A DNA stretch of 34,699 bases from assembly GCA_017403155.1 (NCBI GenBank), contig JAFQOP010000004.1, positions 1 through 34,699 on the forward strand, given 5' to 3'. Positions 33,734 through 34,699 of this stretch are shown in pieces. The notes below the pieces were generated by a model. It was not told the DNA's origin and searched no databases. It was given only the letters and a program-made list of their open reading frames with translations. A program made the translations under genes and the position numbers. Position 1 is the first letter of the stretch. Every line of letters begins with the position of its first letter. This DNA comes from Clostridia bacterium (GTDB lineage Bacteria > Bacillota > Clostridia > Oscillospirales > CAG-272).

Positions 33734-34264
33734 GTGAGCAATATCTGGCACGACATATCACCAAAAAGAATAGCCCCTGACGATTTCATCTGCGTTGTCG
33801 AGATAACGAAGGGCAGCAAGAAAAAGTATGAGCTTGACAAGGAAACGGGCTTTATAATGCTCGACCGCATACTTTACACGTCTACGCACTACCCTGCCAA
33901 CTACGGGTTTATTCCACGCACCTACGGAGACGACGGTGACCCGCTCGACGTCCTTCTCATCTGCGCTGAGGCGATAGAGCCCATGACCCTCGTGCGCGCC
34001 TACCCCATCGGCGTTATCAAGATGATGGACAACGGCAGAGGCGACGAGAAGATTATTGCCATCCCATTCAACGACCCCAACTACAACAACTATAAAAACC
34101 TCGACGAGCTTCCCTCTCACATCTTCGACGAGATGAAGCACTTCTTCACCGTGTATAAAAATCTTGAGGGCAAGGAAACCGCAGTAAACGAGGTTATGGA
34201 CAAGGAAGCGGCAAAGGAGATTATCGCCGAGGCTATCGCTCATTACAAGGATTGCTTCTGCTGA
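33734..34264 (+). CDS. ppa: Soluble inorganic pyrophosphatase (family I)
   Basis: The product has 176 residues from GTG 33734, which follows AAGGAGGAG with a 6-7 nt spacer. Family I core: KYELDKETGFIMLDRILY, HYPANYGFIPRTYGDDGDPLDVLL (the D..DGDPLD metal cluster) and YKNLDELPSHIFDEMKHFF. It hydrolyses pyrophosphate released by tRNA charging and nucleic acid synthesis, so it sits naturally near tRNA genes, though it has its own promoter. Cytoplasmic. The C-terminus ends in an extra CFC. Confidence 0.96.
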   Translation: MSNIWHDISPKRIAPDDFICVVEITKGSKKKYELDKETGFIMLDRILYTSTHYPANYGFIPRTYGDDGDPLDVLLICAEAIEPMTLVRAYPIGVIKMMDNGRGDEKIIAIPFNDPNYNNYKNLDELPSHIFDEMKHFFTVYKNLEGKETAVNEVMDKEAAKEIIAEAIAHYKDCFC

Positions 34265-34342
34265 TTTACCGCAAGGTGCACCGCAGGACGCGCAAAATAA
34301 TATACCGCAAAAGCCAAAAAATAAAAAATCTCAAAAAAGGGC

Positions 34343-34371
34343 TTGACTTTTAAATATTACTGTGTTATAAT
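34343..34371 (+). promoter_or_regulatory. Promoter of the tRNA pair
   Basis: TTGACT, 17 bp, perfect TATAAT, 33 nt before tRNA-Met. Confidence 0.8.
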
Positions 34372-34404
34372 AGCCAAGCGAGATTTTCCGAGTCTCGGAG
34401 ATAT

Positions 34405-34481
34405 GGCGGATTAGCTCAGCTGGCTAGAGCGCCCGGTTCATACCCGGTAGGTCGTTGGTTCAAATCCGACATCCGCTACCA
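34405..34481 (+). tRNA. tRNA-Met (CAT), probably elongator
   Basis: A 77-nt cloverleaf with encoded CCA. The acceptor pairs GGCGGAT with ATCCGCT (one G-T at 1:72), so the mismatch typical of initiator tRNA is absent. D-arm GCTC...GAGC, anticodon stem CCCGG/CCGGT (one C-T mismatch at 27:43), anticodon CAT at 34439-34441, T-arm GTTGG/CCGAC. CAT could also be the lysidine-modified Ile tRNA, but the D-arm resembles elongator Met. Confidence 0.9.
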
Positions 34482-34486
34482 TTCTC

Positions 34487-34561
34487 GGCCCGTTGGTCAA
34501 GCGGTTAAGACACGGCCCTTTCACGGCTGTAACATGGGTTCGATTCCCGTACGGGTCACCA
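34487..34561 (+). tRNA. tRNA-Glu (TTC)
   Basis: A 75-nt cloverleaf with encoded CCA. The acceptor pairs GGCCCGT with ACGGGTC (one G-T), anticodon stem CGGCC/GGCTG, anticodon TTC at 34520-34522, T-arm ATGGG/CCCGT-like with TTCGATT loop. Shares the promoter of tRNA-Met five bases upstream. Confidence 0.95.
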
Positions 34562-34564
34562 TGG

Positions 34565-34599
34565 AAAAAAGAGGACACCAAATCGGTGTCCTCTTTTTT
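34565..34599. terminator. Bidirectional terminator after the tRNA genes
   Basis: A perfect 15-bp stem, AAAAAAGAGGACACC with GGTGTCCTCTTTTTT, and 5-nt loop; the A-rich arm makes it active on the - strand also. Confidence 0.92.
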
Positions 34600-34698
34600 T
34601 CATGCTTCCCCGTCGGGAGAACCCACACCAAAAGCTCTGGCTTTTGGGATCGGGTTCGAATCATTGCCTCGTCGTCTCTCGGCGAGAGACCTCGTAGG
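34600..34698 (-). CDS. Possible 3' end of a - strand gene entering from the right edge
   Basis: A frame is open from the edge to TGA at 34602-34600, ending in NPIPKARAFGVGSPDGEA. It stops exactly at the edge of the bidirectional terminator, which would suit a real convergent gene, but the region also contains two short hairpins and the tail is unlike any family I can name. It may be spurious. No function is proposed. Confidence 0.25.
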   Translation of the reverse strand, partial: PTRSLAERRRGNDSNPIPKARAFGVGSPDGEA

Positions 34699-34699
34699 A

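Noticed and set aside
34601-34699. A third tRNA gene
   Set aside because: The GGGTTCGAATC stretch looks like a T-loop, but no matching T-stem, acceptor or anticodon arm can be folded.

Overview
The window looks like chromosomal DNA of an anaerobic Clostridia-type Bacillota, probably gut-associated and poorly characterised. The grounds are the gene content (thymidine kinase of the short two-domain type, pyrimidine-nucleoside phosphorylase, a serC-serA pair with a short ACT-type SerA, NADP-type glutamate dehydrogenase, DUF368, DUF4830), AGGAGG-type ribosome binding sites, sigma-A promoters with 16-17 bp spacers, and many short strong intrinsic terminators. This is an inference from content; no rRNA is present to confirm it. 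The genetic code appears standard: TGA is used as a stop throughout the window.

Layout. (1) 1-3.8 kb is an AT-rich accessory stretch, all on the + strand. It holds the 3' end of a four-helix-bundle (S23/IVP) gene, a broken EVE-type gene whose two in-frame TGA codons fall where the family appears to have Trp, a TIR domain fused to BspA-type leucine-rich repeats, a small orphan gene, a DMP19/DUF4375 gene and a DUF3267 membrane protein with HExxH. Two diverged copies of a ~75 bp element lie immediately upstream of the EVE-type and DMP19 genes. (2) 3.8-8.2 kb holds a DUF1828-like gene, an SGNH hydrolase, a large membrane-anchored Rossmann-type protein and a DUF368 (PopT-type) polyprenyl-phosphate translocase. 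(3) 8.3-11.2 kb (- strand) has DUF4830, a 31-residue Cys-rich membrane micropeptide and topoisomerase III. (4) 11.4-16.2 kb is a tightly packed nucleoside salvage/catabolism operon, tdk-deoC-deoD-deoB-cdd-pdp. (5) 16.4-24.8 kb is a complete F-type ATP synthase operon (atpZ-I-B-E-F-H-A-G-D-C) with pepT translationally coupled to its end. Subunit c carries a Na+-type ion site with two carboxylates. (6) 25-33.6 kb has mostly - strand housekeeping genes: gdhA, a + strand polysaccharide flippase, typA/bipA, serA, serC and a CapA-like metallophosphatase. (7) 33.7-34.7 kb holds ppa, tRNA-Met(CAT), tRNA-Glu(TTC), a bidirectional terminator and an unassigned right edge.

How it fits together. The deo/pdp operon breaks nucleosides down to bases and deoxyribose-5-phosphate, then to acetaldehyde and glyceraldehyde-3-phosphate, while tdk and cdd salvage thymidine and cytidine. 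The ATP synthase probably couples to Na+. GdhA, SerC and SerA supply and use glutamate and serine; Ppa removes pyrophosphate. The most unusual material is the left accessory block (TIR-LRR protein, decayed or recoded EVE-type gene, shared leader repeats), the two-carboxylate c subunit, the 31-residue micropeptide and a complex stem-loop between pepT and gdhA.
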